64,000 nt of DNA from Agarophyton chilense (taxonomy: Eukaryota; Rhodophyta; Florideophyceae; Gracilariales; Gracilariaceae), in NCBI GenBank assembly GCA_030374765.1, contig JARGXX010000080.1, positions 868,001-932,000 of the forward strand, written 5' to 3'. The first letter of the stretch is position 1; each line of letters begins with the position of its first letter. Both the position numbers and the translations under genes were made by a program. This document shows positions 42,858 to 53,749 of the stretch, one piece after another. The notes under the pieces were generated by a model, which saw only the letters and a list, made by a program, of their open reading frames with translations, did no database searches and was not told where the DNA came from.

Positions 42858-44540
42858 CTGTTTCAAAATCATATCCCTCGCGCAAAATTTCCAAAAATCG
42901 ACGTTTTTGCTACAGTAAAACTAAAAAAATCAGTGTAAAAAATTCGAAGAAGATAAAATGCTCTTTCAAAACATAACCATTATTGCATGCTTTTTTTTTA
43001 ACGCGAGTTCAGTAGTATGGTTTTGCTCATTTAGCATGTATAACACTTATAAAGCGCTTTGGAATTGATTCTTTAAAAGCATTGATAGCATTACAGTAAA
43101 AAGATTCCCAGAAATCTTTAATACAATTTTTTTAAATCAAAAACTGTATCAAATTGCCTTTCTAACCCATAAACCATTCGAGCAAACATTCCATAAATGT
43201 TTTCGATAGAATTGAGGTCAGAAGAGCGCGCATACCATTCCATAAACGACATATTTAGAATATTAAACCACTGTTTCATGTAATTAGACTTATGCACACG
43301 GGCATTATCTTGCTGAAAAATGAATTCTTCTCCGTTCATAAATTATGCAAAAGGTAGAAAACAGTTTTCTAGAGCCTCTGCATACTTCTTATAGTTCATA
43401 GTAGTTTCAACAAAAGCAATATCAGTTTCTCCTTTCGTAGACATTTCAGCCCAAACCATTACTGATGCACATTTTGAATGCCTGATCACAAAGAATTTCT
43501 TTCCTTTTTGTAGATCATACCAATAATATTTAAAGCAACCTGAACCATCACGGGTAAACTTTTTTTCGTCGAATAAGATAAATTTATTTCGTTTCGTTTT
43601 TCAATAAGCCTTTTGAGCATACCGTTCAACAATATTCTTCTTGTGATTATCTTTTTAAAAAAATTGTTTTCCTCATATTTGTGTAAATGAACAAATGTTG
43701 AAGGTTAATTTAACGCTTTTGTGGCACGCCACGACTCCGAAGGATAGTACACCAGAACGTTCAGTTGAATGGATGTGTCGAAGAGAATTGCGGACGTCGG
43801 AGACCGCAATGAGTACGAGCGAAAGCGCAGAGGCTGCGAAAATCAAAGACCTTGCCTGCGGTAGGCGGAAGGCAACACCCTCAGAGATTTGAGGGTTCAA
43901 GTGCGCGTTAGCATGTCAAGAGATGGTTTGGTAATGTACTGACTGCCTTCGTTCGAGGCTGCCGAATGTATATGGCGGGCGATGGTATTTATTCTAAAAG
44001 GAAGGAGCAAACTGTAGGCGGCGTCTCATCGGCGAAGGTCCGATAAATCGGAGCCAGTGCATCGCCGGCCTATTGTTTGCGAGTGCATCGGGCGCTGTCG
44101 CATCGGGATATCGATTGGCGTGTCGGTCAGCAATCTAGGGCTGACCTTGAGTGTGTGTGGGGGTCAAGCAGGCGCTAGCGTGTAACAATTTATAGTAGAT
44201 ATTGATAGAGAAAAGTTTTAATTTTTGACAAGTTTTCCGCAAGATGAAGTGTTACGGAATAGTTTTTGTTTAATTCTATGCTTACCGGCCGGGGATAGTT
44301 ACGTAGGATGGCCGGTTGAACACTTTGTTCCGTATAAATCGGGGTTTTTGATGAAGGTGCTGATTATTTTTGGGCTGCGCTTGAGTGTTCGGGCTATATC
44401 TGCTGGAATCATACCCTGTTCTATTAATTCCATGATTTGCAGCTGTTCAGAATGTGTCAGAGGAGTGGTTTTCATTTGCTGTGAAATGTGCTCTACAGTG
44501 GCGCAGTTTTTGTAAAGGGATATGTTTTTGAAACGCACTG
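42858..44540 (-). mobile_element. Tc1-type DNA transposon, inactive, with insertion (U2 copy)
   Basis: Same element as 28263-29945, including its 474-bp insertion (43713-44186), carried along in U2. The translated pieces are identical to the U1 copy. Confidence 0.85.
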
Positions 44541-44744
44541 TACCTGAGGTTGCTGGTCCTATCATTTTGCCGCGCACTGCAAAAGCCAGAAACCTAATTG
44601 GAATAAACCAAAGTTTTTGAGTCTGGAGAGAGCCAGCAAAGCTAACTGAAACCGAAATCCGCCAAGGTACCGAGTTCGAGCCTCAGCAAACACAGACTAC
44701 ATCTGGCCATCTTGCAAGTCCACTCGAGGTTGCGTGCATCGCTC

Positions 44745-46088
44745 ATGGACGATTTGTTCGCCAAGGTTGTTGATCACATCGCACTCGGCGGAAGAGAAGG
44801 ATCACGCCTTTTAGACTCCTTGACAGCCGTTCAAGGTCGAAAACCACGCCGTGGCGTTCTTTGTTTTCTTTATCATCAATTCGCAACCAGGAGTGAACGT
44901 TTCTGCGCCAAACCCAGTTTCTCAGCTTCCGTAGATGAAGTTGTTATCATTGCCCATGAAGCCATACGCCAACGAGCCCTGGGTTTCTCACCTCTCGAAC
45001 AGTCCCCGCTCCCTCGGCAGGGTCTCCAAATTCTTGAGCGTGTCGGTATGGCCCGCAGCGACGGGATTCTACAATCTGAGATCGGCCAATACGTAGGTCT
45101 CGCGCCGAACATGGTGCATCATTATCTTGGTGGTCTAATGGCTCGTTCATTAGTTGCCCGTAAGAAAGTCGTTCTCACAAGACGAAAAACAAAAACAGCC
45201 ACTAAGCATGAATCTGTGGATTACTCTCTGCATCAGTCAGACCAGCTCAAACCCCACGAGATCACTTCAAACAAATCAGTAACATACACAGCAGTTGTCG
45301 TCCTTATTCGTTACGCGCCTACAATAGCAAAATCTTCTGCGGCCAGGCCTGTAATATCCCTTAGTGGCTCCAATAAGCCCGAAATCACGTCCTCCAACGC
45401 TGCCACGGAACCGACCGATCCATCTACGGCCCAATCTGTGATTGACCTCACTATGGAAACCCGTGTCGATCGAGTAATCCAAGCGCTACGCCCAGAGCCT
45501 CACACTCGTTCTGAGAAGGATTTGAAAGTCATAGCGATGCCTGACTCCGACCGGGCCCCAGGTGTAGCCGAGGAGTATTTTCGCCGTAGGCGTCACCGCT
45601 GTTATCGCACACTGCGTGCGAAGTTAGAGCGTGCGGGCCTAGCAGAGGTCGTTTACCGAGAGTGCCGTGCTCGAAGCGGGAAGGCTGTAGGCAACCAAGC
45701 GTGTCTTAGGCTGACCGAATTGGGTATTCAGAAATTGCGCGAACGCAAGGACGGCAAGTTGCTTGCGGAGGACATTCGGGTGAATCAACGCTCGAAGAAA
45801 CGTGATGTTCACCCCCTCTTGTGTGGTGGTATCCGTACTCGACTGGTAGAAGAAGTTGGTGTGGTGGAACAGGTTTATCAGCTTCTAAGACGAGCTGGTA
45901 AAGAGGGTATGTCGGTACCAGAGATAGAACAGTATCTTGATGGCGGTGCCAAACTGACAGGTCTTCCCGGCAAGCGAATACGCAGAATAGTTGATGCAAT
46001 CGCAAAAGTAGAACCCATTACAGAGTCGCAGCGTTTTGAAGGAAGTGCCATGTACCTTCGAATCGCATTGAAGAGTCTAGCATCTTGA
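44745..46088 (+). pseudogene. Truncated TFIIIC B-block subunit, 447 aa (U2 copy)
   Basis: Identical second copy of the truncated frame at 30150-31493, ending at the U2/U3 junction. The 404-aa gene of U3 lies 449 bases downstream on the same strand. Confidence 0.8.
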
Positions 46089-46536
46089 GCTTCTGGCATG
46101 TAAACAAAAGAACCGAAGGGCCGGATGCATTCTTCTTGAGGTTTCTTTCGTCATGTGTTGTTGGAATAGGGACGGCGTACTAAATTGTTTTTAATTCAAA
46201 ACGTGACACTTTCGTGACTGGTTCGATATGAGTATCCCAAGACGTATAGCTTTGAATCGAAAAGATGTCAAACTGCTTTCGAGCAGGACTCCAATGAACT
46301 CGCATTCATGGGCCTCGTTGAGATTGTCATAGAAGCATCGCAAAGTTCAGTCCGTGTGACACCTCGAGTTTCTTGGCGTGTCCCAATTTTGATGTGTATG
46401 TTCTGCTTTCTTCGTTCAGTTTAGCGTACTAGTCCATTTCCTGTTCACTGTTTTTTCGACTGTACACTTGTGGGAGTGCTTCGGATACCATCCCAGGTAT
46501 GTTCTAGTGACTAGTGTTAGAACGAGAAGTGCCGAA

Positions 46537-48037
46537 ATGGCTCCTTTTCGTTTTAGGAGGCGAAACAAGTCAAGCGTTTCGGGAAACTCTTCTGCTCCCC
46601 CTTCAGTGTCTAACGCGTCAACGCAATCCGCAGCATATGAGCCTTACTTTGGTGAAAAACAAAAGTCTTCAAGGACGAGCAAGAGGTCTGGAAAAACCAA
46701 GGAAGGCTTGTCTCTACGTGAAAACGGGGAACAGGTCCTCATGTCTTTCATCAGAAACCGGCTCGGTCATCAAGCGGAAAGTCTGGCAATTCGACTGTTG
46801 AACAAAACCCCAATCAAGGATGGTTCAGTTTTCTCTTACATTGTTAACCAGTCAACAGAAGGTAAGCTCGTGTTCACTCTTTAAGCTTAAGAGAAGAAAT
46901 ATCCTGAAGCATGCGAACCTTTTTTTTACAGAACTGATTATGCTAACGATGTCGAACAATGGTCGTGCATTTTTGAACAGAATCTGACCTTCAAATTATT
47001 TGCCGTGATCTCCTGAGTGGACGGCTGTATCGTTCGGGAACCAGATACATCGCGCCGCTGTGGGCAAATCTGCTCTTCGGAGACAAGTTTTCTTCTGCCA
47101 ACAAACACAAACAATTACATGAGCTGACATACGTAAGGACTTCTTGTACGTGCTTGGTTTGTCTGGTTAGTCTTGAAAGAATTGAACCAGTGACAAAAGA
47201 GTCATCTGAAGACGATACCAAATCGTTCTCCTCCTCAATTAGTTCATATGTACCAGAGAACTCGGCTATGGCAAATTTTGTGCGCCCGTATCCAGTTCCA
47301 TCAGTTAAGGACCTTAAAAAGATTGGCGGATTGGCTTCCTGGAGAGAGCTGGAGATTGGTACAATTATTCGTCTCAACTCTCGCTCGGCGGCCAAACTGA
47401 AGTTCACCGACGATATGAGACAACTCTTTTCTCATCTCAGTTACACCGGTCCGATATCCCACGAAGCTGTATATCGAAAGGTGACTACGATCGGTGTGAA
47501 CTACTATCTCTACAACAAGGGAAAGAAGGATCGCAAAGTTTACCTTCAGGGAGATATGGTGCAAGTTCCATTGGAAATGGGAATTGTAAAGTTGGGCACA
47601 AGTCCCCTCTTTCTCGGGGAAGTCGGCGCGTATCACATACTCTACAAAAGACAGGTCATGAAGATTTATGTTGGAGAGCTTGTCCTGGAAGGAAACTCAT
47701 TTGGATCGTATGTTAATGGCTCCTATTTTCGAGCAATCAGAATGATTTTGAGCGAGCTGCTAACCAGAATGGATTTTTTTTACTGTCTAGATTCATTCCG
47801 ACGGGAATCAAATATTTTATAGGGATTGGGGAAGAAGGTAAGTTCATCACAGGCTACAATTTTTTCGCGCAAAATGAAGAAGGTTTTTCTATCTAACATG
47901 GTCTCCCTTCTTGTTCTACAGGTGGTTGCTGTCCCATTTATGGCGACAAGACGATGGGCAAGCCGCGGAGACTTGGTGTGAACGAACTCTTGCTTCACCA
48001 TCACATGGTTGACGACTTGAAAATCCGCGTCAAATAG
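46537..48037 (+). CDS. Unrecognised 404-aa protein, four exons (U3 copy)
   Basis: Third copy, with exons 46537-46861, 46981-47707, 47791-47837 and 47922-48037. Sequence and splice signals match the other copies. It lies 449 bases downstream of the truncated TFIIIC frame that ends at the U2/U3 junction. Confidence 0.7.
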
Positions 48038-48972
48038 GGATTCATTTCTAACTCCTCTACACTATACTCAAAAAAAGTGCCCCTCTAAAACGGTAACGAC
48101 GACCAAAACAGGTGTTGAGGTATTTCACATGCGGCAATGAACACATGAAAGCATTTGCGAGTTTCTATAGGAATGTCAATGCACCGAACGTGAACCTCGA
48201 ATATCAGTTGCGCTCCAAATTCAAATCCACTATTGACGGACTTTCCTTGTCTTCGACCCTGCTTTGTAATTCCCGATAACCATAAACTTTGGTTTAAGCA
48301 GTAGACAGAGTACTTTTTTTGATATTGTGATCACAGACAGGAAACAGTGGGCACATGATTCTTCCCTCTAATTATGAGAAACAGTTTTCCTCTTCTCGTC
48401 GTAAACAGTGCGCATCTGTCATATTTCTGTTTCATTAAGAGCAAGCTCGCTTTTTTTCTAAGTATGCAGCGGTCGGTCCTGAAGTCCGCACAAAGGAAGC
48501 GCATCACAAGGTTCAGCAGTTTGTTATAAAGCCCGACCGAGCAGCCTAGCAGCGTTTGCAGGCACCCAAGTCAGCCGTATTTACTGTTTGCCTAGGGTTT
48601 GAAAGACTGTTGAAGGTGTGAATTCTTAGCTTTGATACTTAAGGTTTGATATTTGAGTTCTGAAAGATCAAAAGGTACTTCAGTTTCTACCTCTCGATTC
48701 TGAGTTTTGATGTTTAAGGTTTTCAGATTTCCTTAGTTCGATGGGTAGTTGAGGCCCACACACGCTAAGGTAGTTCTTTGATCTTGGATTTGGCAAACTT
48801 TCGCACGGCCGGGCAAAATGGTGCGCATGTGTCTGTTTGTTCTCGTTCGCTAAGTTAGATGGCATGCAAAGCCATTTGAACGGATGGTTGTGAGATTGCA
48901 TGGTTCATTCTGTACACTTGGTGTTAATAATTATTGATGGACAGGGAGATGTGAAAGAAGATGAGGGTTTGG

Positions 48973-49611
48973 TCATGTTATGGTGATGTGCGTGCTCGCA
49001 TTTGCAATGCTCAGAGCCACATCCACTTCTGATAGAAAGGCAGTCTGCTTTTCTTCTAATTTCTCCACAAGCTTGCGACAATCCAGCGGGTCTACAAGAG
49101 TAGCAGCACTTCCCTCCTTAAAAGGACGAGCTATTCTCTCGTAGTCATCTTTCGAAAGATGTGCTTCACGGTTTTCATATGAAGTTTCCAGAAATTTAGC
49201 TATGCGTTCGTCGACAAGTCGGTTCTTATGATCCACTTCATCCTGTCCTCGTGCCAGAGCACCTTTCATATGGTTCAGAAGTTTCTTCTCGGTGCTGATA
49301 AAGGCTTTCCTCTCAATTGCTTCAGCAATTGTCAATCTTTCACCGGCGACTTCTACGTTGGTGGTGGCATTCGCCACAACTAGAGCCGTCTTAATCTTAC
49401 GCCGTCTGATCATGAGGTCGTTTATCGATCGCCATGCTGCCCTGGTATCTCTTTCGAACTCGGGCTGTGACTTGATTGCAGCTGAGAAAGAATCCCCATT
49501 TTTGACGGCGACGAACTGCGTCGTGTCGATCTTTTTGTCAATTCGCTTAGTCAGGAGCTTGAGTTCCACTAACGCCTTGGTGAGCGTCATCGTCTCGGTG
49601 ACGGACGCCAT
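48973..49611 (-). CDS. Phage-like uncharacterised protein, 212 aa (U3 copy)
   Basis: Third copy, identical in translation to the U1 and U2 copies. In U3 it lies about 900 bases from the breakpoint at 50493. Confidence 0.65.
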   Translation of the reverse strand: MASVTETMTLTKALVELKLLTKRIDKKIDTTQFVAVKNGDSFSAAIKSQPEFERDTRAAWRSINDLMIRRRKIKTALVVANATTNVEVAGERLTIAEAIERKAFISTEKKLLNHMKGALARGQDEVDHKNRLVDERIAKFLETSYENREAHLSKDDYERIARPFKEGSAATLVDPLDCRKLVEKLEEKQTAFLSEVDVALSIANASTHITIT

Positions 49612-49797
49612 TGGGTTAGCGACTCTACGATAGACAGTTCCGCATCCGCCAGGGAGTTGGGCAGACGGATGCCCTTTTAAATGGCGTCTGGGTATGTGAC
49701 TGGAAGGCACTGACTGACGCACTCCATCGCTGCGTCCTGGTCGGCGTCGCTTCACTATATAAATGCTCTGGCACTGTAATTCTGGACAGAGATAATA

Positions 49798-50198
49798 CAG
49801 TGTTCCCCCGCCCATATCATCCCTCACTGGAAGCATACCCCCGCAGGCAGCATACTTTCGCATGCAACCGTCAAAAAAGGGACGAATGTGAGCCGGAATC
49901 GTGGTGTAATGCACAACGCCTACTTGCATACCGTGCCGGGGTAAACACCTGTTTTCTATTATGTTTTGAATGTATTTCCCCGCCATGGAGCGCTTGGGCA
50001 CAGTGAATAAACGCATAGAAACGGCACTGCGCGCCTGCCAGAGGGCATTGAGGTTGGAAAAGGACGCCTCGCTCCGTCAGACGACAATTTTAGACCACTT
50101 CAGTAGGCCGTAAACAATTCCCCCACTGGGAGCATACCCCCGTTGTCAGCATACGGAATAAGTTGACCACGTGGTATGCTATGTGCGGGGGAACACTG
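49798..50198. mobile_element. 401-bp non-autonomous element with pogo-like ends (U3)
   Basis: Same element as 20608-21008, carried along in unit U3, about 300 bases from the point where U3 ends. Confidence 0.85.
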
Positions 50199-50349
50199 TA
50201 CTCGAAGCTGTATTACTGTAAGTTATGTCATCCACCCACAACATGTGCTGTCTTAGCACGTGCTGTCTTAGCACGTGCTGCCAACGTGACCCAATCATCC
50301 AGGGAGGATGACATTGACCTTGACAACGCTGCTTTGCTCGGATCTTGAG

Positions 50350-50493
50350 GAACTATCCGTCACTTGTAATAGTTGTACATGTGTATACAAATATCTCCTG
50401 GATTTTGTCCCAGAAACTGTGTGTTGACCACAATCGATCTCTGACTCTCGAGCTCACCCAATCACCAGAATCCTCCAATACCCTACCACCACA
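50350..50493 (-). mobile_element. Ty3/gypsy fragment at the end of U3
   Basis: Only about 140 bases of the integrase side of the same element remain where U3 stops. The rest is expected to lie in inverted orientation beyond the right edge of the window, if the inversion model is right. Confidence 0.85.
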
Positions 50494-50650
50494 CATCGGT
50501 AAGGATAACAGTACCACTTCTTTCCCCAAGTAGTTGCGAACTTGAACGACAGGACGCAATCGATCTTCCGCTCGCATTAGCAATCAGCCTCGCACACACC
50601 CGAAACTCCTCACTCTCTTCTACTGGTCTTCCCCGCCTGTTCATATCGCT
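50494..50650. promoter_or_regulatory. Short unique region before the phycobilisome linker
   Basis: Only 157 bases lie between the end of U3 and the linker start. The last 60 are C/T-rich (CACTCTCTTCTACTGG and similar), like a 5' UTR. Any more distant promoter parts must lie in, or have been replaced by, repeat DNA. Confidence 0.5.
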
Positions 50651-51772
50651 ATGGCTTTTGTTCCCGTGCTTTCCTTGCGTCCTGCCGCTGCGCCGGCTGC
50701 CTCCTCTTTCACTGGGACATCCTTGCGAAATGTCGTTTCAGCTGTTCCAGCCCGTTTCACCGCCCGCCTCGGAACTGTGCTCGGTAACTCCTCCTTGGAC
50801 AAGCTCGGTCTCGATAAATTCACGGAGCGTTTTGTAATCCCGGAGAGTGGGAGGCCAGATGGCTTCTCCGCCGATTACGAGGTTTACATTCAGGCCGTCT
50901 ATCGTCAAGTGTTCGGCAATGCCTACATCATGGAATCCGAACGCGACGAGTTCAAGAAGCTCGAGTCGGAGTTTCGTGATTTGCGTCTAACTGTGAAGGA
51001 CTTCTGTCGAGCTCTGGGCAAGACGTACCAGTATCGCAAGCGATTCTTTGAGGGTCGTCCTCTTTATGGTGCGATTGAACTCAATTTCAAGCATTTCCTC
51101 GGGCGCACTCCGGACGGCCTGGAGCAATACAGAGCCAAGTCTGCTGTTTATGATTCCCAAGGGTACGATGCTTTCATTGATGCTTTCTTCGATGACGGAG
51201 AGTATGATGCCTTCTTTGATGAGTACTGTGTGCCGTACTACCGTGGGCACCTTACTTCATCAAATCTGTCTATGACTGCCTTCACACACATGTTCCAACT
51301 TGTCCGCGGCGCATCCACGTCTGATAAGGCCAATCCTCGCACCATGACTAACAAGATCACGCTCAATCAAGCTGGAATTCAAAAGATTCCGCTCGCTGTC
51401 ATTGCCCCTGGAGCCGACGGTGCAACTTTCCTTGCTCCCGATGCTTCTTCAGGTTCCTGGCAGAATGGGTTCTCTGGTCTTACTATGGCCAGAACTTCCC
51501 ACGGTGCACGCCAGCAGGGAGGAAAGATGTACCGTATTGAAGCTACCAGCTTCTCACAAGGAGGTGCCACTAATGGATCTGCTGGAGTGACACTACGCTC
51601 TCGCACCGGCAGATTTTACAAGAGGAAGAACGCGAGCTCTGGAAGCAAGTTGTCCGACTATCGCCGCGCCAACGCTGTTTATCTTGTTCCCTTTTCTGAG
51701 CTTTCTGCCACCTATGTCAAGATTCACAAGAACGGCGGTGTGATTGCCAGTATTACTCCGGTTTCCGGATAG
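50651..51772 (+). CDS. Phycobilisome rod linker, nuclear-encoded, plastid-targeted
   Basis: A linker that joins phycobiliprotein hexamers in the rods of the phycobilisome, the light-harvesting antenna on red algal thylakoids. The 373-aa product starts with a Ser/Ala/Arg-rich leader (MAFVPVLSLRPAAAPAASSF.., about residues 1-50), a plausible plastid transit peptide. The PBS-linker domain follows (about 75-230): YRQVFGNAYIMESER, FCRALGKTYQYRKRFFE and ELNFKHFLGRTPDGLEQY are all family hallmarks. The C-terminus has a CpcD-like cap (MYRIEAT .. NAVYLVPFSELSATYVKIHKNGG). That domain pair is found in cyanobacterial rod linkers such as CpcC and CpeC/CpeD. Whether it serves phycoerythrin or phycocyanin cannot be read from the sequence. 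Single exon. It is the strongest evidence that the host is a red alga. Confidence 0.95.
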   Translation: MAFVPVLSLRPAAAPAASSFTGTSLRNVVSAVPARFTARLGTVLGNSSLDKLGLDKFTERFVIPESGRPDGFSADYEVYIQAVYRQVFGNAYIMESERDEFKKLESEFRDLRLTVKDFCRALGKTYQYRKRFFEGRPLYGAIELNFKHFLGRTPDGLEQYRAKSAVYDSQGYDAFIDAFFDDGEYDAFFDEYCVPYYRGHLTSSNLSMTAFTHMFQLVRGASTSDKANPRTMTNKITLNQAGIQKIPLAVIAPGADGATFLAPDASSGSWQNGFSGLTMARTSHGARQQGGKMYRIEATSFSQGGATNGSAGVTLRSRTGRFYKRKNASSGSKLSDYRRANAVYLVPFSELSATYVKIHKNGGVIASITPVSG

Positions 51773-52157
51773 GGCCATTCATGAATGTCAGTTGTTTGCA
51801 ATGCTGCGCAATTTTCTTTAGATAAAAATGGCAAGTAATATTCTCTTCTTGTTTTCCTCTTATTGTTTTCTGTATATGTACCTACGCCGTGAAGGATTAC
51901 TGCTCACAGCCAAGTAAGTTGTAGGTCTGCAAAAAGGGTGAAAGAAGTGACCGTCTGTTTTCGAGTCTACTTATGCACATGTTCACGTCTTTGGTGGTGG
52001 TGGTGGTCGATACAACTTCCACTTATTGGTAGATGGATCTAGCGTTTTGGTGGGAGAGCGTGCGAAGCCATCTTCGAAAAGTACGGTTTTTCAGAATTAT
52101 GTATTTCGGATACCTACACAGTATCTCCACCATCACCCGCAGGGGTGAAGTATGACA
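51773..52157. other. Convergent 3' intergenic spacer
   Basis: 385 bases between the 3' ends of the linker gene (plus) and the AKR-like gene (minus). A (GGT)5 run lies at 51993-52007. No gene seen. Confidence 0.5.
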
Positions 52158-53231
52158 TTATCGGCTGTTTTGGAATTCGCTCCCAGAATCCCCGAGGATT
52201 GTAAACAAGTCATTCCCTTTCCTTGCTACATTCTTCAGTGTTATCATGTCATCGTCATCTAGATCGAAAAGAAACGGGCGTAGATTGCTTTTGCAATATT
52301 CTGCACTCTCAGTCTCCAACGCCACAGCCATGACAGGCTGCCGAAGGGCCCATTTGACGGCTACATTAGCCATACTTACACCGTACTTGTTCGCGACTCC
52401 TTTCATTTCATAAAGAAGTTGTTGGAAAAGTCCCCAACCCCCCCACACTCGAATCATTCCTGCAAATTGCAAAAGCGCCGGAGAGCATGCACTCTTTCGT
52501 GGTTCAGGAAGTCCGAGATACTTTTCAGAGAAAAACCCTCCTCCTAGGGTATTGGCCGCAACCAACGCAATTTCGTGTTGCGTACAAAAAGATGTCATCT
52601 GAGCCATTGGTCGCTCATCTAAAAGACAGAATTGAACCTGGTTCGAGGCTACATGGATGCCTTGAGAATGGATGTATCGAAGTTGTTGCGTTGGGAAATT
52701 GGCAGTGCCAACAGAGCGCAACTTCCCGACTCTTCGCAACTCTGATAATTCATCGAGAAAGTCTAGGTACCTCTTGTCTCTGAAATCCGTCCAAGAAAGT
52801 TGCACCATGTGTAATCTTTCCAGCGACAAGGAACGCAAATGATTGTCTATGAGATCTTCCACGGTGCGCTTTGACACAGTGCTGAGAGCGGATGGAGTGA
52901 TGTCAAGGCGAGTACATAGTTGCAGCTTTTCAGCAGCTGACCTTCCAATGAGTCGCACGTAAGATGCTGCTGATGTATGTACAGGAGGAGGCAATGAAAA
53001 AGTTTGGTAGCCATGTGCAAGAAGGGTATCTAGGGTTCTAGATACGTTTGATGGCGAAAGATCTCGAGGATGAAGAAAGGTTATGAGGCGGCATACCGGG
53101 GTTGAGTCTGGTAGAGTAGTGTATGCGTGTGGAGGAAGATGTGGTGACTGAAGGCTAAGATTCAATACACAGCGTTTGAGTCCTGGGCGACGTTGCCGGA
53201 ACGGCAATGAGTGGGGTGAGGCAAAGGCCAT
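52158..53231 (-). CDS. Aldo/keto reductase-like protein without catalytic residues
   Basis: A 357-aa protein with the aldo/keto reductase barrel pattern: EDLIDNHLRSLSLERLHMVQL, then LDELSELRRVGKLRSVGTANF, VQFCLLDE and ANVAVKWALRQPV. The usual catalytic tetrad is missing. Where active members have DTAxxYG it reads YQTFSLPPPV (about residues 75-84). The lysine strand has Arg (LCTRLD, R108) and the active-site His is Ser (VQLSW, S146). It is therefore probably not a normal reductase; a binding or regulatory role is possible. A basic leader (MAFASPHSLPFRQRRPGLKR) may target the plastid. The ATG at 53231 is used because the longer frame starts with TTG. It is divergent from an intact AKR gene. Confidence 0.8.
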   Translation of the reverse strand: MAFASPHSLPFRQRRPGLKRCVLNLSLQSPHLPPHAYTTLPDSTPVCRLITFLHPRDLSPSNVSRTLDTLLAHGYQTFSLPPPVHTSAASYVRLIGRSAAEKLQLCTRLDITPSALSTVSKRTVEDLIDNHLRSLSLERLHMVQLSWTDFRDKRYLDFLDELSELRRVGKLRSVGTANFPTQQLRYIHSQGIHVASNQVQFCLLDERPMAQMTSFCTQHEIALVAANTLGGGFFSEKYLGLPEPRKSACSPALLQFAGMIRVWGGWGLFQQLLYEMKGVANKYGVSMANVAVKWALRQPVMAVALETESAEYCKSNLRPFLFDLDDDDMITLKNVARKGNDLFTILGDSGSEFQNSR

Positions 53232-53749
53232 CAGAGATAAAGTAGCAAAAGAGCGATTCAAAGGGCATTCCAAGGTGACTAGTCGGCTCGAGAAGTGTAA
53301 GAGGTCGAATCACGGCATGATGCGTACACTGACTCGAGCTTTGGCGGTTTTGAGTGTTAAAGTTTATGCTGTGGGAGTGGTGTTCGAGGAAAAGGTACTG
53401 TGATAGAATGAATGTGACGAGGAGAGAAATGGTTCCGATAACAGACCGGAGGAGCGGTAGTTGGAGAGTGGCAGAGAGTTTGTGATGCAACTTTATACCC
53501 ACCGTAGACCTCAGACAGTGGAGCACAAATGCGATAACGGGACCAGATGTGAGCTGAAAGCGTGCTTGATGTCGGCGAGTGGATGGCTGCTGTGTCCAGA
53601 GACTGGAATGATTAATGGTCGAAAAATTAAAATGGTCATGTGGACCTCGGCCACGGAGCGCATCTGTTCCACGCTGCAACGGATTCTGCGCTCCCTCCCA
53701 GGGTCGTGGGAACCAAATGAAAGTAGTGTAACAGCGTCGGGTGTTAAAC
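53232..53749. promoter_or_regulatory. Divergent promoter region of the AKR pair
   Basis: 518 bases between the start codons of the two AKR-family genes. No TATA box recognised; open frames inside it look like shadows. Co-regulation is an inference from the layout. Confidence 0.4.

Larger units (their letters stand above)
31489..46083. repeat. Tandem unit U2 (14,595 bp)
   Basis: Second full copy, head to tail with U1. The junction joins the interior of the TFIIIC subunit gene to the unit's left end and shares two bases (CT) between both parents. U2 carries the 84-base segment at 33629-33712 that U1 lacks. Confidence 0.95.
46084..50493. repeat. Tandem unit U3, partial (4,410 bp)
   Basis: Third copy, same orientation and again with the 84-base segment. 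It matches U1 and U2 up to CCCTACCACCACA at 50481-50493 and then changes to unrelated DNA that leads into the phycobilisome linker gene. The breakpoint falls in the retroelement part of the unit. Confidence 0.95.
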
